From assembly GCF_016859285.1 (NCBI RefSeq), contig NC_053408.1, positions 12,905,213 to 12,969,212 on the forward strand: a DNA stretch of 64,000 nt, given 5' to 3'. Numbering within the stretch: position 1 is the first letter of the stretch; each line of letters starts with the position of its first letter. Shown one piece after another: positions 38,258 through 64,000 of the stretch. The stretch comes from Xiphias gladius. Its lineage: Eukaryota; Chordata; Actinopteri; Istiophoriformes; Xiphiidae. The position numbers and the translations under genes are program-made. The notes under the pieces are model-generated. The model searched no databases. It saw only the letters and a list, made by a program, of their open reading frames with translations, and was not told the origin of the DNA.

Positions 38258-41200
38258 TCAGCACATCTCCATCATCTCATCGAGGGACATCTGCAGCTCT
38301 ACAGACTGCAGGGAGGAGGCACCGCCTCCGACAGCCAAATTCTTCAGCAACTCCATTGAAGTCAGCACCACCTGAGAAAAAAAAAAAAAAACAGAACAGA
38401 AATCAGTTGCCATGGCAAGAATGACAAGAGCGAGACGTCAAATTTGAAGCTTGACACGAGCCATAAAAGTTGAGAAAGCTTGAGCAATGGGACGCGTCAA
38501 GCTGGTTTCTTATACTTTTTGTATAAGCTTTTGGTTTCTCAGCATGTGCTCCTCTGTAGAGGTTCCGGGGCAGAAAATGCTTTTCCACCTGAGGGATCAG
38601 CTGTCACCACCGGTATTCAGGCTTTGTTCCCTCTGTGCTGTTAAACAATACTGGGACAAATTTGCCTCTTGAAAAATGCTGCTGACTACAGCTCCCTTGC
38701 GTGGGCAATTTTGGGGGTTTGAACACTCATGAAATTTGATAGTTGTATGTGCAGCAAAAAAAAGAATACTGAAATACTGCTTTAAGGTCTGTGAGAGCAC
38801 AATACTGAGCGTTTTAATAATTGAAGAGTTCTCTCACCTCCACTGTGACGAGTTTCTTCTCCCAAGGCCTGTCGTCTGGCCACTTCTCTCCGAGGCAGAA
38901 GAACAGGGAGCAGGGAGGGCAGGCCCTCCCCTCAGTGAAGTCCTTTATTCCTGGAGGGATTGGAAAAATCAATCACTATGTCAAGCCAACATGTAAAGTA
39001 CTGCACATTAATACGCTAACAAAAAGCTACATCATTTTTCCTTTCACCCACCTTGCAAAAAGTCCCTGAACATGTAAAGTGGTTCAGGCTGCAGTTTAGA
39101 AACCTCTTGGGGCTGTATGCTACGATCAAACTTAGAGAAGCTCCAAAATGCTTTGATTTCACCCCGTCGCTGGCCGTAGACCACGTGGCCTGACACCCCT
39201 ACGTCCAGACCATCGCCCAGCTTGTCCAGGATGCGTTGGGTCAGTTTGGCTTGAGTTTGATCCAGCATGGCTCCAGGACTTGGCAGAAAGACCAAGGACA
39301 GGCCTGATTCGTAGTCCAAAACTGTCCCGATGAGTTCAGGGCTGATGTAAAAACAATATTTATTCATTTGATTGTTGAGATTAACTGAATAGCAGGTTGT
39401 ATGACTGGCAGTGCCCTGAGAACATTAAAGGAATAGTTTGACATTCTGGGAAATATGCTTTTTCGCTTTGATGCCACATGTTAGATGAGAAGATTGATAC
39501 TACTCTCATATCTGTACAGTAAATATGAAGCTACAGGCAGGACGTGGCATTAGCTTAGCTTAGCATAAAGACTGGAAACAGGGGGAAACAACTAGCCTGG
39601 TCCTTTTCAAACTTCCGTTTTTAGACACATTAAACAAACGAGATAAAACATGTTAATAACTGAGCTTTAGTGCTTCCAGTCTTCATGCTAAGCTAAGATA
39701 ATTGGCTGCTGGCTTTAGCTACATATTTACCATACAAGTATGAGAGTGGCTTCAATCTTCTCATTTGTCACTCTCAGCAAGACATTTCCCAAAATATCCA
39801 ACTATCCCTCTAACTATGACAGTCAATCTGAAGCTAAATTGGGGCTATTCAACATTTGCCAGACCTGTTTCCTTTGATGAAAACTTTATTTTGATGTTAC
39901 CTGTAGACCAAGCGGACCCCAGCTTCATTCTCAACCAGCTGCTCGGACACCTTCACCCCTCTGTAGTACACTGATATCCTGAACTGAGTCTCTAAGGTGT
40001 CAGAAAGAGGAGAAGTGTGTGAGAAACGGTGTTTCACAGCTCCACTCTTTACTGTATTTCTGTTTTTAAAAAAATGCAACACCAGGCAAAAATGTGAAAC
40101 CACACCAGGCTATGTGGTTTTTAAATGATGTTCTGAAAGATATTCCTTTTTAATATTTTAGGAGGATATGTTTGAATGACTGCGTAAATTCCACATCTCA
40201 TTTCTACAGTACCATCCCTCAACTTACTGAAATTATTTCTATCGCTGGTTTTGTTCATGGTACTTAGGAACTTCTCCGCCAGCTGCCCACCACAGGCCCC
40301 TCCCACAGCTCCCCCCATTGGATGCGCTGGTTGCTCAGGCAACCCAGTTTCACCGCCTGCACTCTCAAACGTTACTGGATACTGCTGTTGCCCAGGCAAC
40401 GCGTATCCACCAATCACAACCGGATTCTGCAGCTGCTGTTGCTCAGGAGGTGGCTCAAAGCCTGTGGTGCCCTCTGTGGAAAAGTTGGAGAAAATAAATA
40501 ACTGTTCCTAAGAAAGTACCTCGGTTACTCTTTGTTTTCTGCTCATGCTGCAGCATTGAGGAGGAAATGATCAGCAGAGCTGATAAGTCTACCTGTTTCA
40601 GGGCCAATGTGCAGTTCCTTTAGACACTCTTGGAGAATATCTTGGTTGACAGTGGATTCTACTTCAGAAATATTCAGACAGTGATTGCACATTTCTAAAT
40701 ATAATTTAATGACCATTTATAATACCCTGAAGTAAATTTCCCCTCTAAGATACACAATTGATGCCAGGCGAAAAATAAATAGTACGAGAGTGGCTCCGTT
40801 ACCTGAAAATAAAGTTTCTTCTGGAAGGTAGAGACAGTCATCAAAGCATGAGACAACCTGGCTCTAAGATATCACAGATACACATCTGAATGAGTTCACA
40901 TGTAGTTAGATAATTACACAGCATTCACGTAGCACTTACATTTCACTTCCCGTGTTCCCACAAGTCAACCCCACAAACACAGCCACTTACTTCTTGTGTA
41001 GGAAGGCCACAATCCTCAAATATATCGGGGTCCTCTTGGTCCTGGGATCCAGCAGAGGAGTTAGCTTTGAGAGTGAAAGCAAAGAACTCTGCTTACTATC
41101 TTTTCATTATTCATTCTCCTCAGAAACACCTCTTTAATCTCATGATCCCATTTATTAATGCTCTGCATTTGTGTTTTACCTCGACAAATCTCAACCAGAG

Positions 41201-42297
41201 AAACATAAACGCAGACAGAAATGAGGTGATCAGATGTGTACTGTATCTCAAATTCAAACATAACCCACATGAGAGCAGAAATTAGCAGCGTTAGTAGGTG
41301 GTGAACTTACTGCATTACCCGATTTTTGTATTTATCCAATTTGCAACGCACAACAATGTAGTAATATGAAGAATCAACTGATGCCTTGTTAATTGTATTA
41401 TGTACGTTAATAAAAACGTGCATCAAAGCAGCACGACCGCTCTTCCTGGGATTATAGTTAAGATACACAAGCTGAATAATTTTGCATGAATAAACCTGCA
41501 AGAGAAATGGAAATGTGTTTTTGGATTTTGCATGGGAGAAAGCAATCTTTTTTGTATTATATCTATGCATTTTTAATGCCTGTTGCCTCTGAATGCATGT
41601 CACATAAACATTTAATTCAGTTATTTTGTTAGTAGGTCATTTTAGCACAGTGCGTCAGAGGAAAGATTCCTTGTTTAACTTGCCTGTTATCCACTACAAT
41701 AAAGGACAAAATGATGATTGTCTATGGATGCCTTGGTGGATCCTCACCTCCTGATGCCGAATCGTCCGGCCAGTGGAACACTTTATGGGGGTTAGCGGCA
41801 TCGTTCTTGTTGTCATCAACCATTTTGAAGCCTTTGGCTCGGAGGGCGCTGCGGAAGTTCCTCTTCCAGACTGAGGGGTCTCCCTGAGCCCGGCCATTGC
41901 CGCTCACCTCTGCCCAGGCCTACAGGGAAGAAAGAGGTTGAAGACAGGAGGAATTACACTATGCGAACAGACAAAGGTTGAATACATGATGGACTCTCAC
42001 TGTTGCTGCATATCATGCCATAAATAGAAGGGATACGTTCTGTCAAATTCATGTATAGGATTACTTTCTATCAGTCTGCCACTGATGTCTTTTTATGTTA
42101 TGATATTCATGATGGCTCCGCATGAGCGCTACCTTAAAGATGAGAACGTCAGTGCTGGAGGAGTCCTGTCTTAAAGCGTGTTTCCATGGGATGGAGAACT
42201 CTGTTCGTTCCGCGTTTGTCCACTGGACACCAGGATACCGGCCACTGTCAATCTGGGTCCGCAGCCACGGGATGAGCAGGGGTTTAAAATGAGACAT
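38258..42297 (-). CDS. irf3: interferon regulatory factor 3
   Basis: IRF3 is held in the cytosol until TBK1 phosphorylates it downstream of nucleic-acid sensors; it then dimerises and drives type I interferon genes. Ten coding exons join in phase: 42133-42297, 41748-41919, 40991-41064, 40803-40863, 40593-40661, 40228-40473, 39901-39991, 39052-39341, 38838-38950, 38258-38371; 464 residues. The first two exons are the DNA-binding domain with the tryptophan series W11, W26, W38, W57, W73, and the IRF3-like KMVDDNKNDAANPHKVF. Residues of about 115-262 are a Pro/Gln/Gly-rich linker. Residues of about 262-426 are the IRF association domain (FRISVYYRGVKVSEQLVEN; FWSFSKFDRS; FFCLGEKWPDDRPWEKK). The tail has a short serine cluster ending SLDEMMEMC. 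IRF3 rather than IRF7 follows from the DNA-binding domain and from prr12 next door. The ATG lies three bases inside its exon, so an upstream noncoding exon is needed. Confidence 0.93.
39428..39809. repeat. GCTTAGC-family foldback repeat, near-complete
   Basis: The termini are AAGGAATAGTTTGACATTCT (with GGGAAATATGC) and the inverted ATTTCCCAAAATATCCAACT (with ATCCCT). Inside, TTAGCTTAGCTTAGCATAAA and CATGCTAAGCTAAG form second inverted arms. It has no coding capacity. It sits in the irf3 intron between the exons at 39901-39991 and 39052-39341 and is the best reference copy of this family in the window. Confidence 0.75.
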
Positions 42298-42656
42298 TTC
42301 TGCAGGAGCAAGAAAAACTGTCATGCCAGCTGTGTGGTCAAGGCTTACATGATTCTCAGTTCATGTTCAATAGAGAGAATTTGATACATTCAGTTGTGGC
42401 CACAATTTAAGGATTAGTTTTATAATAATGGAATAATATTATCTATTAAATTCAAAACCCAAGTGCCCATCCAGATCAACATGTTAGTCTTGTAGGCACC
42501 ATTATCTTGAGTAACTTGCACTGAATGCAACAGTGAAAACCAGAGAAATTTCAAGGACCGCATAATGTTGGTGGAAGAATTATTCATATGCTTTATTCAA
42601 ATAAAAATAGCTAAGCCAGGCTGGCTGTTTAATCACCTTAGTTATACATATGTATG

Positions 42657-44237
42657 TACAATCCTTGTTGAAGGTATTGGCACCCCTGAATTTTAATTAC
42701 AGAATTTGGAATATCTACAGAAACAAATGCAAACTAATCAATTATGTATAATCAGGACATTTCAATAAAATGTCTAAAGTTACTGAACAACAAAAAATGC
42801 TTTCATATAGTGAAATAAAAAAATACAGACAAAAAATGTACGCTTGACAAAATTATTGGCCCCTTGTGATGAATTTAAATAAGTAGTTCCTCAAACTAAA
42901 TAAAAAACAAATAAGACTCTATGCTTAATTTTCAGGATTCACATGACCTGAATTAACCAATGAATGATGGTTTTACTGCATAAAAAGGGGCTAATTGTTT
43001 CCAGTTTCTTTTTCACAATGACAAAGACAAGAGAGCTGTCAGAGAGCATGAAATGCTATTATCAAAAAATATAACAACTCCAAAGGCAACAGGGAAATCG
43101 CCAAAGATCCCGAAATCCCCGTTTCAGCAGTTTATAATGTTATCAAGAAGTTTCACAGTCGAAAAAGTGTTAAGAAGCTTCCAAGACGTGGCGCGAAGAC
43201 GTAACTCAATGAGAGAAGTCTGCGAAGGTTGATGAGAATTGTGAAAAAAAAAACACCACGCAAGACATCTAAAGAGCTTCAGGCTGACCTGGAGTAATCT
43301 TGAGCGGTCGTTTCAGCCCCTTACCAGACGCCGCACACTAAACCTAGTAGGGCTCCATGGGCGAAGGCCAAGGAGGACACCACTATTGAAAGAGAGGCAC
43401 AAAAAGGCAAGACTACTGTTTGCAAAAACGTTCATGGATAAGCCACAGTCTTTCTGGGATGATGTTCTATGGACAAATGAAACCAAATAAGAGCTCCTTG
43501 GGAATTCAGTGCATCAGTTTGTTCATTGCTGATGAAAAAAAGCCCATAAGGAAAAGAAAACTCTACCGACTGTAAAAAATGGTGCAGGTTCTATCATGCT
43601 GTTGTGGAGCTGGTTTGCTGCCTCTGGTACCGGAGGCATTGAATGTATCAAAGGACTGATGAAATCAGAAGACTACCAAGGTAATTTTGAGCGAAATGTG
43701 TCACCCAGTGTCAGAAAACTAGGTCTGAAGCGAAGGTCGCGGGTCTTTCAGCAGGACATCCAGCAGCACAAAAGAATGGTCGAAAAGGAAAAGATGAAAC
43801 GCTTCAAACTCTCCGGCAATGAGTCCTGACCTAAATCCATTTGAAAACCTCTGGAGAGAGCTGAAATCTGCCATTGAAGAAGGGCTGCATACTTAAAGAG
43901 CTTGAACACATAGCAGTGGAAGAGTGGCAGAAACTACCAGCAGACAGGTGCATGAAGCTTCTAAATAGCTACAAGAAACATCTAGAGGCTGCCATGGTTG
44001 CCAAAGGTTCTGCATCCAAATATTAGTGAATCGTGGCAATAGTTGTGTCTGAAGTACATTTTTTGTTTCTATTATTTCACTATTATGCAAGTTTGTTGTT
44101 TTTTTTTATCTTCTTTTGTTCAGTAACTTTGGATATTTTATTAAAACAAAATTGGTTAATTTGCATATCATTTCTGAATATATTATAAATTCCGCACTTA
44201 AAATTCAGGGGTCCCAATAATTACAACCAGGACTGTA
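42657..44237 (+). mobile_element. Tc1/mariner-type DNA transposon, decayed
   Basis: Inverted termini are flanked by TA: TACAATCCTTGTTGAAGGTA at the left and, read on the minus strand, TACAGTCCTGGTTGTAATTA at the right, both continuing into ...CACCCCTGAATTTTAA-like or GACCCCTGAATTTTAA sequence. The length of about 1.58 kb is normal for Tc1-like elements, and the interior carries a broken transposase. The element lies in the inferred first intron of irf3. Confidence 0.9.
43018..44026 (+). pseudogene. Tc1-like transposase pseudogene
   Basis: Transposase-like peptides appear in order but in different frames with stops between them: a start near 43018 (MTKTRELSESMK), an N-terminal helix-turn-helix region, QSFWDDVLWTNETK, DLNPFENLWRELKSAIEEG (the DDE-domain end) and a tail EEWQKLPADRC ending at 44024-44026. 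Several stops (for example near 43201 and 43296) and frameshifts rule out activity. An open stretch at 43596-43829 is part of this pseudogene, not a separate gene. Confidence 0.88.
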
Positions 44238-44417
44238 AATCTCTTATTTGATCTATTTAATGTATTTATATTAATTATTTGAAGTTTCAGGTCCAGCTAA
44301 AAAGACACATTTCGCCTGTAGGGGGCGCCGTTTGCTATTTTTTTCAACCCGATTCATAAAGAAAAAATGTAATCAATCAGTATTAATATATTATTATTAT
44401 AGTATTTTATAAATATA

Positions 44418-44458
<41 letters not shown>
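44418..44458. repeat. (TA)n microsatellite
   Basis: About 40 bp of alternating TA, in the inferred first intron of irf3, about 180 bp beyond the Tc1 element. Confidence 0.95.
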
Positions 44459-44461
<3 letters not shown>

Positions 44462-45018
44462 GGGGAGTAAATGAAGTAAACAGCTACTTAAGCTTTACAG
44501 TTTTGAATGAACTGTTCATATGAGAAAGTGTAGAAAAATTAGGCAAAGATCCCAACTTATTAGAATTCGGAATTACTCTTTCTGTCTTTTCAAACTCCCA
44601 CTAAATGATCGAAGGTTTGAGGAAAAAATAAGCAACAGACAGCATCCAGCTTTTTGCACTGCTATGGTGCAGCTGGAGAAATCGGATTGTATTTACAATG
44701 CCTGAATGGCAAGAAAGAGGAAGCAGGCGAAGGCAAGACTAGGTGTTCGGCACTCCATATCCAAGATCCTCCAATATGAGTTAATATATAGACATAGTGC
44801 CTTCAAAATTTTTCTTAAAGTTCCTTTGATTGCAGTAAAAAGTGTTCAAGCATAAAAAGTAAGAGTGCTCGTTCTGAAGAGCCGCCCCTACACACACCCA
44901 CCCGCCCCTTGCAGGGTCCAGTATTAATATTAGTGTACAGTTATGGTTTAAGGTTTGGTCTTAACCGAAAAAATGTTTCAGCAGCACCGACCGCTCTAGG
45001 AAATGACTCCTACTGTAC

Positions 45019-45235
45019 CTGTGGAGACGTGGTTTCAGCCGGCGCAGGTGAGCGTTGAGTTCAAGTGCAGTCGTTCTCGGAGGGGGGGGGTCGGACGCCG
45101 GGAGGGTGATGCGGGCCAGCGGCAGCAGGCGTGAGCTACGGGCGCCGCAGCCGTGCGGCAGAGAGCGTCGTTCGGGCGTCCGCGGCTGGCCGCTTAAATA
45201 CCGTCCAGGGTCTCGCCCGCTCTCGGAGTCCTTCT
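45019..45235 (-). other. irf3: inferred irf3 noncoding first exon and CpG-rich promoter
   Basis: A minus-strand donor (CTCCACAG|GTACAG at 45017/45019) closes a GC-rich, CpG-rich block that extends to about 45330. The irf3 start codon lies three bases inside an exon with a good acceptor (TTGCTCCTGCAG), so a spliced leader is required and this is the best candidate. The exact transcription start is unknown. Confidence 0.5.
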
Positions 45236-45255
45236 CGGGAAACTCCGAGTCGTAG

Positions 45256-45267
45256 GTTTCGTTTTCC
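45256..45267 (-). promoter_or_regulatory. irf3: ISRE in the irf3 promoter
   Basis: GGAAAACGAAAC on the minus strand fits the ISRE/IRF-element consensus GAAANNGAAAC exactly. It lies just upstream of the inferred irf3 first exon, which suggests induction by interferon or by IRFs. Confidence 0.6.
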
Positions 45268-45272
45268 AGATG

Positions 45273-45280
45273 TGACGTCA
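45273..45280. promoter_or_regulatory. irf3: palindromic CRE (ATF/CREB site)
   Basis: TGACGTCA is a perfect cAMP-response element, five bases from the ISRE on the distal side relative to irf3. Confidence 0.6.
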
Positions 45281-45842
45281 GCTCGGTTTTTACACCAGCC
45301 GGCCCGCTAGGTGGGGTTCAGAGACGCACGCGCCTATAGGGCTATACTTGTGGGGACCCCCCGTTGACCTCATGCATTCCCTGGCCCGTGGATCCGGACG
45401 CTTCATTACCCGGAAGTGAATCATCCCGCTCAAACATGTCTTAAGACAACAAACAACACTCTGCTTGGAGTATTAGTATGTGCCTGATATGGGTTTGTCT
45501 ACAGTAAAAAAAAAAAAAAATAATAATAATAATTTAGCTAAGGATGTAAATCAGAGATAAATCATACTGGTGGGTGCAGGTCTTACACTCCTTCAGCAGA
45601 TCTGTCCCCTGTGTATAGAAGGTCCCACATCCCAGTCAAGGAACGAAACGCGAAACGCGTTTGTGTGAAGGGGGGGGGGGGACTTTAATTCTAACCTCAA
45701 CGCATACCTTAACCCCCCCCCCAAAAAAACCCCTTCTGAATAAGTCAAGACCAACCAAGAGGTCCTCACCAAGATGGATTTAGAAGTACGCACACACAAA
45801 CACAGAGGGAGGGAAATTAAACGCCATTTGTTCTTTGCAGAT

Positions 45843-45848
45843 TTTATT
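45843..45848 (-). terminator. prr12: distal candidate poly(A) signal of prr12
   Basis: AATAAA on the minus strand about 1.25 kb beyond the prr12 stop. A nearer AATAAA at about 46462-46467 is an alternative, so the 3' UTR could have two lengths. Confidence 0.4.
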
Positions 45849-47097
45849 TGTTTCTCAAATACAGGAGAGTTAATGTACAGAAGGACAAAGAATTTCATCA
45901 AGAACTGTACAATATTTACACACCTTTTTTTCCTTTTTTTATGGAAAATTAGATTGTTTTCAAAATAAGTCATAGTATGCACAAACATCAAAATGATAAA
46001 AATGAAATGACTATTTCCTCTTTAAATATTACTTATTTATACTCCTTCTTCCCAAATGGGAAATGGATAGTTTACTTTTTTCTTTGCACCTGCATGACTG
46101 ATGATTGAACTGAAGCACAACAATGTTAAGTTTCAAATAGATTTTCCCATTCTCTTCTTTTTTCTCTCTTTTCCTTCCTTTTTTTTTTTTTGTTATTTTA
46201 CACCCACTGTATTTGATACAATATTTCTGTCTCAACGTCTGTTCTTTTGTATAGAGGGGAAGACGACTTGGATATGTGGGTTACGATTGTATACTGAACC
46301 TGTGGAAAATAAAAAGGTATTTAAAATGTTAGGGCAGCAACCCAGCGCTTGTGAGAGTTTAAGTTAAAAACCTCCTCATATAAATAATAAAAATGTGTTT
46401 ATATATTATCACACAGCTGACGGGTGCTGCCCTTCACATAGCACAGGATGAGAGTGAGAGCGTTTATTAACACATTTCATGTTTCTAATCCGTGGATGAG
46501 TCCATGTTTACACTGCTCACGGCACACTCTACACGCAGTTTAAAAAGCATTCTCACCCTCTTCCACTCTTTTCAAAAGCCAACAGCTGATGTTAGTCTCT
46601 TCAAAAAATAATTTATGTAAAAACTAAGCGGTAATAGTTTCTCTTTGAACTATTGTCTTTATGACACACAGTTAACAAGATGTCAGTGGCTCCTCCGTTG
46701 ACTTGGCATTACGGCTCCTCCTTGTCCTTCCACCTCGCGTCTCTTCCTTTTCACCAAAGCTCAATTCCCTCTTGACCCACCAGTGACCCCTGATCCGGTG
46801 TGGTCCGCCTTCTCATAAAGTAAGACATTTCTTAAAGTCATTGATCAACAACAAGAAAAAGAACAGAGGCCAGTGTCTGAGGTCACGTGAACAGACCCCC
46901 TTATGTTCATCAAGGGCCTTGAAAATTCATCCTCAGATATTAGAGATTTGAACAAGGTCGGGGGGGGGGGGGCTGTACAGTAAGATCCATCTCTTTCCGT
47001 TTTTGTATTTTCTTCTTGCTTTTTTTTTTCCTTTTTTTTTTTTTTTTTTTTAAATCATCTTGATTTAATTGATTCTCTCTCTATTTCTGCAGTTGGC

Positions 47098-61991
<14,894 letters not shown>

Positions 61992-62840
61992 TTATGTGTT
62001 GTATAATGTGTGCGATGAGGACGAAAGCAACGAGAACGTCGCAGAGCAGATCACGGAAAAAAAATCCAGTCTTTCCGTTTCTCGGTTTCAGGCTATTTTT
62101 CCCGGTTTCATAAGCAAGTCCTCAGGAGTGGAAAACAGCATATTGAAAGAGAAATGGAGGGGAGGAGGAGAAAGCTGGATGAAAAAAGAGGGGGGTCTAC
62201 GGGGTTATAATCCAACCACCTCCAAAAAAGCCAGTCTTTCTCCTTTTCCTACGCTTTTCACATTTATCATTTCCACGAATGGAGATTTTGTCCAAAATCA
62301 GTCTCGGTCATGATGAAGATGCGGCAGATTTGGCCGGTGATGGACGAATTGCTGATAAACATTTGATTTGAATGCGTCCTTTTTCACCGACTCTCCTCCC
62401 CCTTTCTTTGGGCTAGTTTTTGCTACGGTGCTAGCACTATAAAGGATTGCAATCGTCAGGCCACGTTGGTAGCAACCATTCCCCACAGACGAGCAAAGAA
62501 ATCCCCAATTTCAAAATCGTTTCTTTTTTTTTTTTTTCTTTGCATGCAAATGGTTCCCACCCCCCTCCGGAGCAGAGCTGTGGGCTAGCAGCAGAAGCTA
62601 GCTGTCATTAACGACGCATCAAAATAAAACAGGGCTGCTTTAATTTCCCCAAATGCTCGCTCCTCGTATTTCTGCTTTCTTTGGTCGTTCAAGTAAAAGC
62701 GACGACGAGTTTGCCCGCGCCGGGAAAAAATATAACCAGAGTACGAAAAATCTTAAAAAACGAACGAGGAAGTGTAAAGAAAGCAGGCCGCGTTTTAATA
62801 TTTTTTTTACTCATTTTCCTCCGGAGACGCCATTTTTGAA
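61992..62840 (-). other. prr12: prr12 5' leader and promoter region
   Basis: The prr12 ATG at 61989-61991 opens the first visible coding exon. No acceptor was noted close upstream, so the leader probably runs unspliced into the CpG-rich block at about 62640-62940. A poly(T) run lies at 62520-62540. A plus-strand open frame at 62653-62892 has no family resemblance and is ignored. Confidence 0.45.
62826..62836 (-). promoter_or_regulatory. prr12: YY1-type site near the prr12 start
   Basis: AAAATGGCGTC on the minus strand fits the YY1 core (AANATGGCG), often found just downstream of TATA-less CpG promoters. It suggests the transcription start lies near 62840-62900. Confidence 0.4.
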
Positions 62841-62939
62841 GGCGGCTGGCCGCTGTCCGTCCTCCCTCTCCCCCTCTCTATCTCGCCGCTGAGACTCATT
62901 CAGTGTCTGCGGTGACCTCCATTCACCGGCCCCTCAGTC

Positions 62940-64000
62940 TTCCAGCAAGCCCTGCATGCTTTTCCACGTTTTCATCTAATTGTTAGGCTAATTATTACTT
63001 TAGACTACATTTTCCACGAAGAGAAAATATTCAGCCGTTTGTCTTAAACGCCGCGATTGGCTGGGACGCATTCGAGTGCAGAATATTTCCAGTAATAACC
63101 GGGTTCATATAGGCCTTCCGCAGTCACTTTGCAAATTCACATCCAAATTGTGCAGCCTGTTTGAGAGACAGTCACATTTCCTGCCTCCAGTCAGATGCTC
63201 AGTTAATTAAATAGGGCTGCAGTTTGTCTATGATCAGTGGCATGCAAATACGGGGTATTTTTTTTTTATATTTGCCACAGTTCTTAAAGATACCAAGACT
63301 TGTTTAGGCCTTTTCCCCTCCTAATTCTCATAATTTGGAGAACCTGTCTGTCAGACCCCATGTGCATTTAATTTGTACGCCAGCAGATGGCACTCTGGGT
63401 TATATGGTCATTATAAAGGAGGAGGGATGACTGGGAGCTGAAGCTGGGAGATGCTTTGCTCTTGTTCATATTTCACATTTTTGGTGTTAGACTGTAGATC
63501 TGATCAGGGTTTTCTGAGACGCTGTAATTGGCGTAACCATCGTATTAACCGTAGTCATTATCTCCGTCAGGTAAGATAAGGTAATAGAAGGGCCGAAATA
63601 GGTTAACAGGCATTGGCTAGTTAGTGTTGCTGAATGTAAATGCGTTCCCTTTTGTTTACAGGTAATAATAATGCACACATTCTAGAGGCTCGTTTGTCCA
63701 GGATTCATTATTGTGTGTATACGAGTATTTGCTGCTCTCTAGTGGTAGGCTTCAAATGTGCAACCACAACCCTGTAAACACTTGACAGCAGCAGTTGCTG
63801 CAACATTTTATTAATTTGAATTGTGTACTTTTTGAGGCACTGTGTCATATGTGCAAAACATGGGATACAAAGTGTCTAAATATAAAATGCACAGGGGACA
63901 CATCTTGTACCTCTTTATTGTGCTGATTAAAAAATTCAAAAACACTTGATTTTTGCATCTCTACATCACTCACTTATTTTCCCTGTGCCATAATGAATGA
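62940..64000. other. upstream of prr12, nothing recognised
   Basis: About 1 kb at the right edge. Short open frames only, no splice context, no repeat that I can name. Confidence 0.5.

Noticed and set aside
43596-43829. Open frame that could be called a small gene
   Set aside because: It is a fragment of the decayed Tc1 transposase.
45640-45662. GAAACGCGAAACGCG looked like a second ISRE upstream of irf3
   Set aside because: The spacing between GAAA units is three bases, not the two required by the ISRE consensus; kept only as a weak possibility.
62653-62892. 79-codon plus-strand frame near the prr12 promoter
   Set aside because: Basic, composition-driven sequence in a CpG-rich leader region with no recognisable family.

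Overview
The window is nuclear DNA of a ray-finned fish, probably a percomorph-type teleost. Evidence: vertebrate gene families split by many short introns with GT-AG splice sites, long CA, GA and TA microsatellites, a decayed Tc1/mariner element, and dispersed foldback repeats carrying a GCTTAGCTTAGC core that is common in spiny-rayed fish. There are no operons, phage or CRISPR arrays.

Layout. 56-1541 (-): the 5' exons of a CA4-like carbonic anhydrase, running off the left edge. 5284-7316 (-): hrc, a very acidic luminal calcium-binding protein of the sarcoplasmic reticulum. 9874-22680 (-): trpm4, a calcium-activated cation channel, reconstructed as 28 coding exons with consistent phases (about 1248 residues). 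25091-25949 (-): adm5, a small adrenomedullin-family peptide hormone precursor. 30717-37248 (+): a Ric-8 (synembryn) G-alpha chaperone gene with unusual acidic insertions. 38258-42297 (-): irf3, with an inferred upstream noncoding exon at about 45019-45235. 47098-61991 (-): prr12, a 2629-residue AT-hook, proline/glutamine-rich nuclear protein. Everything except the Ric-8 gene lies on the minus strand.

Context. hrc, trpm4, adm5, irf3 and prr12 are all linked on human 19q13.33, so this is an old conserved block. The human 11p paralogues of four of them (TRPM5, ADM, IRF7, QSER1) lie on 11p, as does RIC8A. The Ric-8 gene here may therefore be the 19q-side ohnologue of RIC8A, which is the most interesting possibility in the window. 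hrc and trpm4 both concern calcium handling; irf3 is an antiviral transcription factor whose predicted promoter carries a CRE next to an ISRE. No shared pathway is evident across the whole block.

All exon boundaries were read by eye from splice motifs, reading-frame phase and family resemblance. Coordinates may be off by a base or two, and no search or alignment was run.
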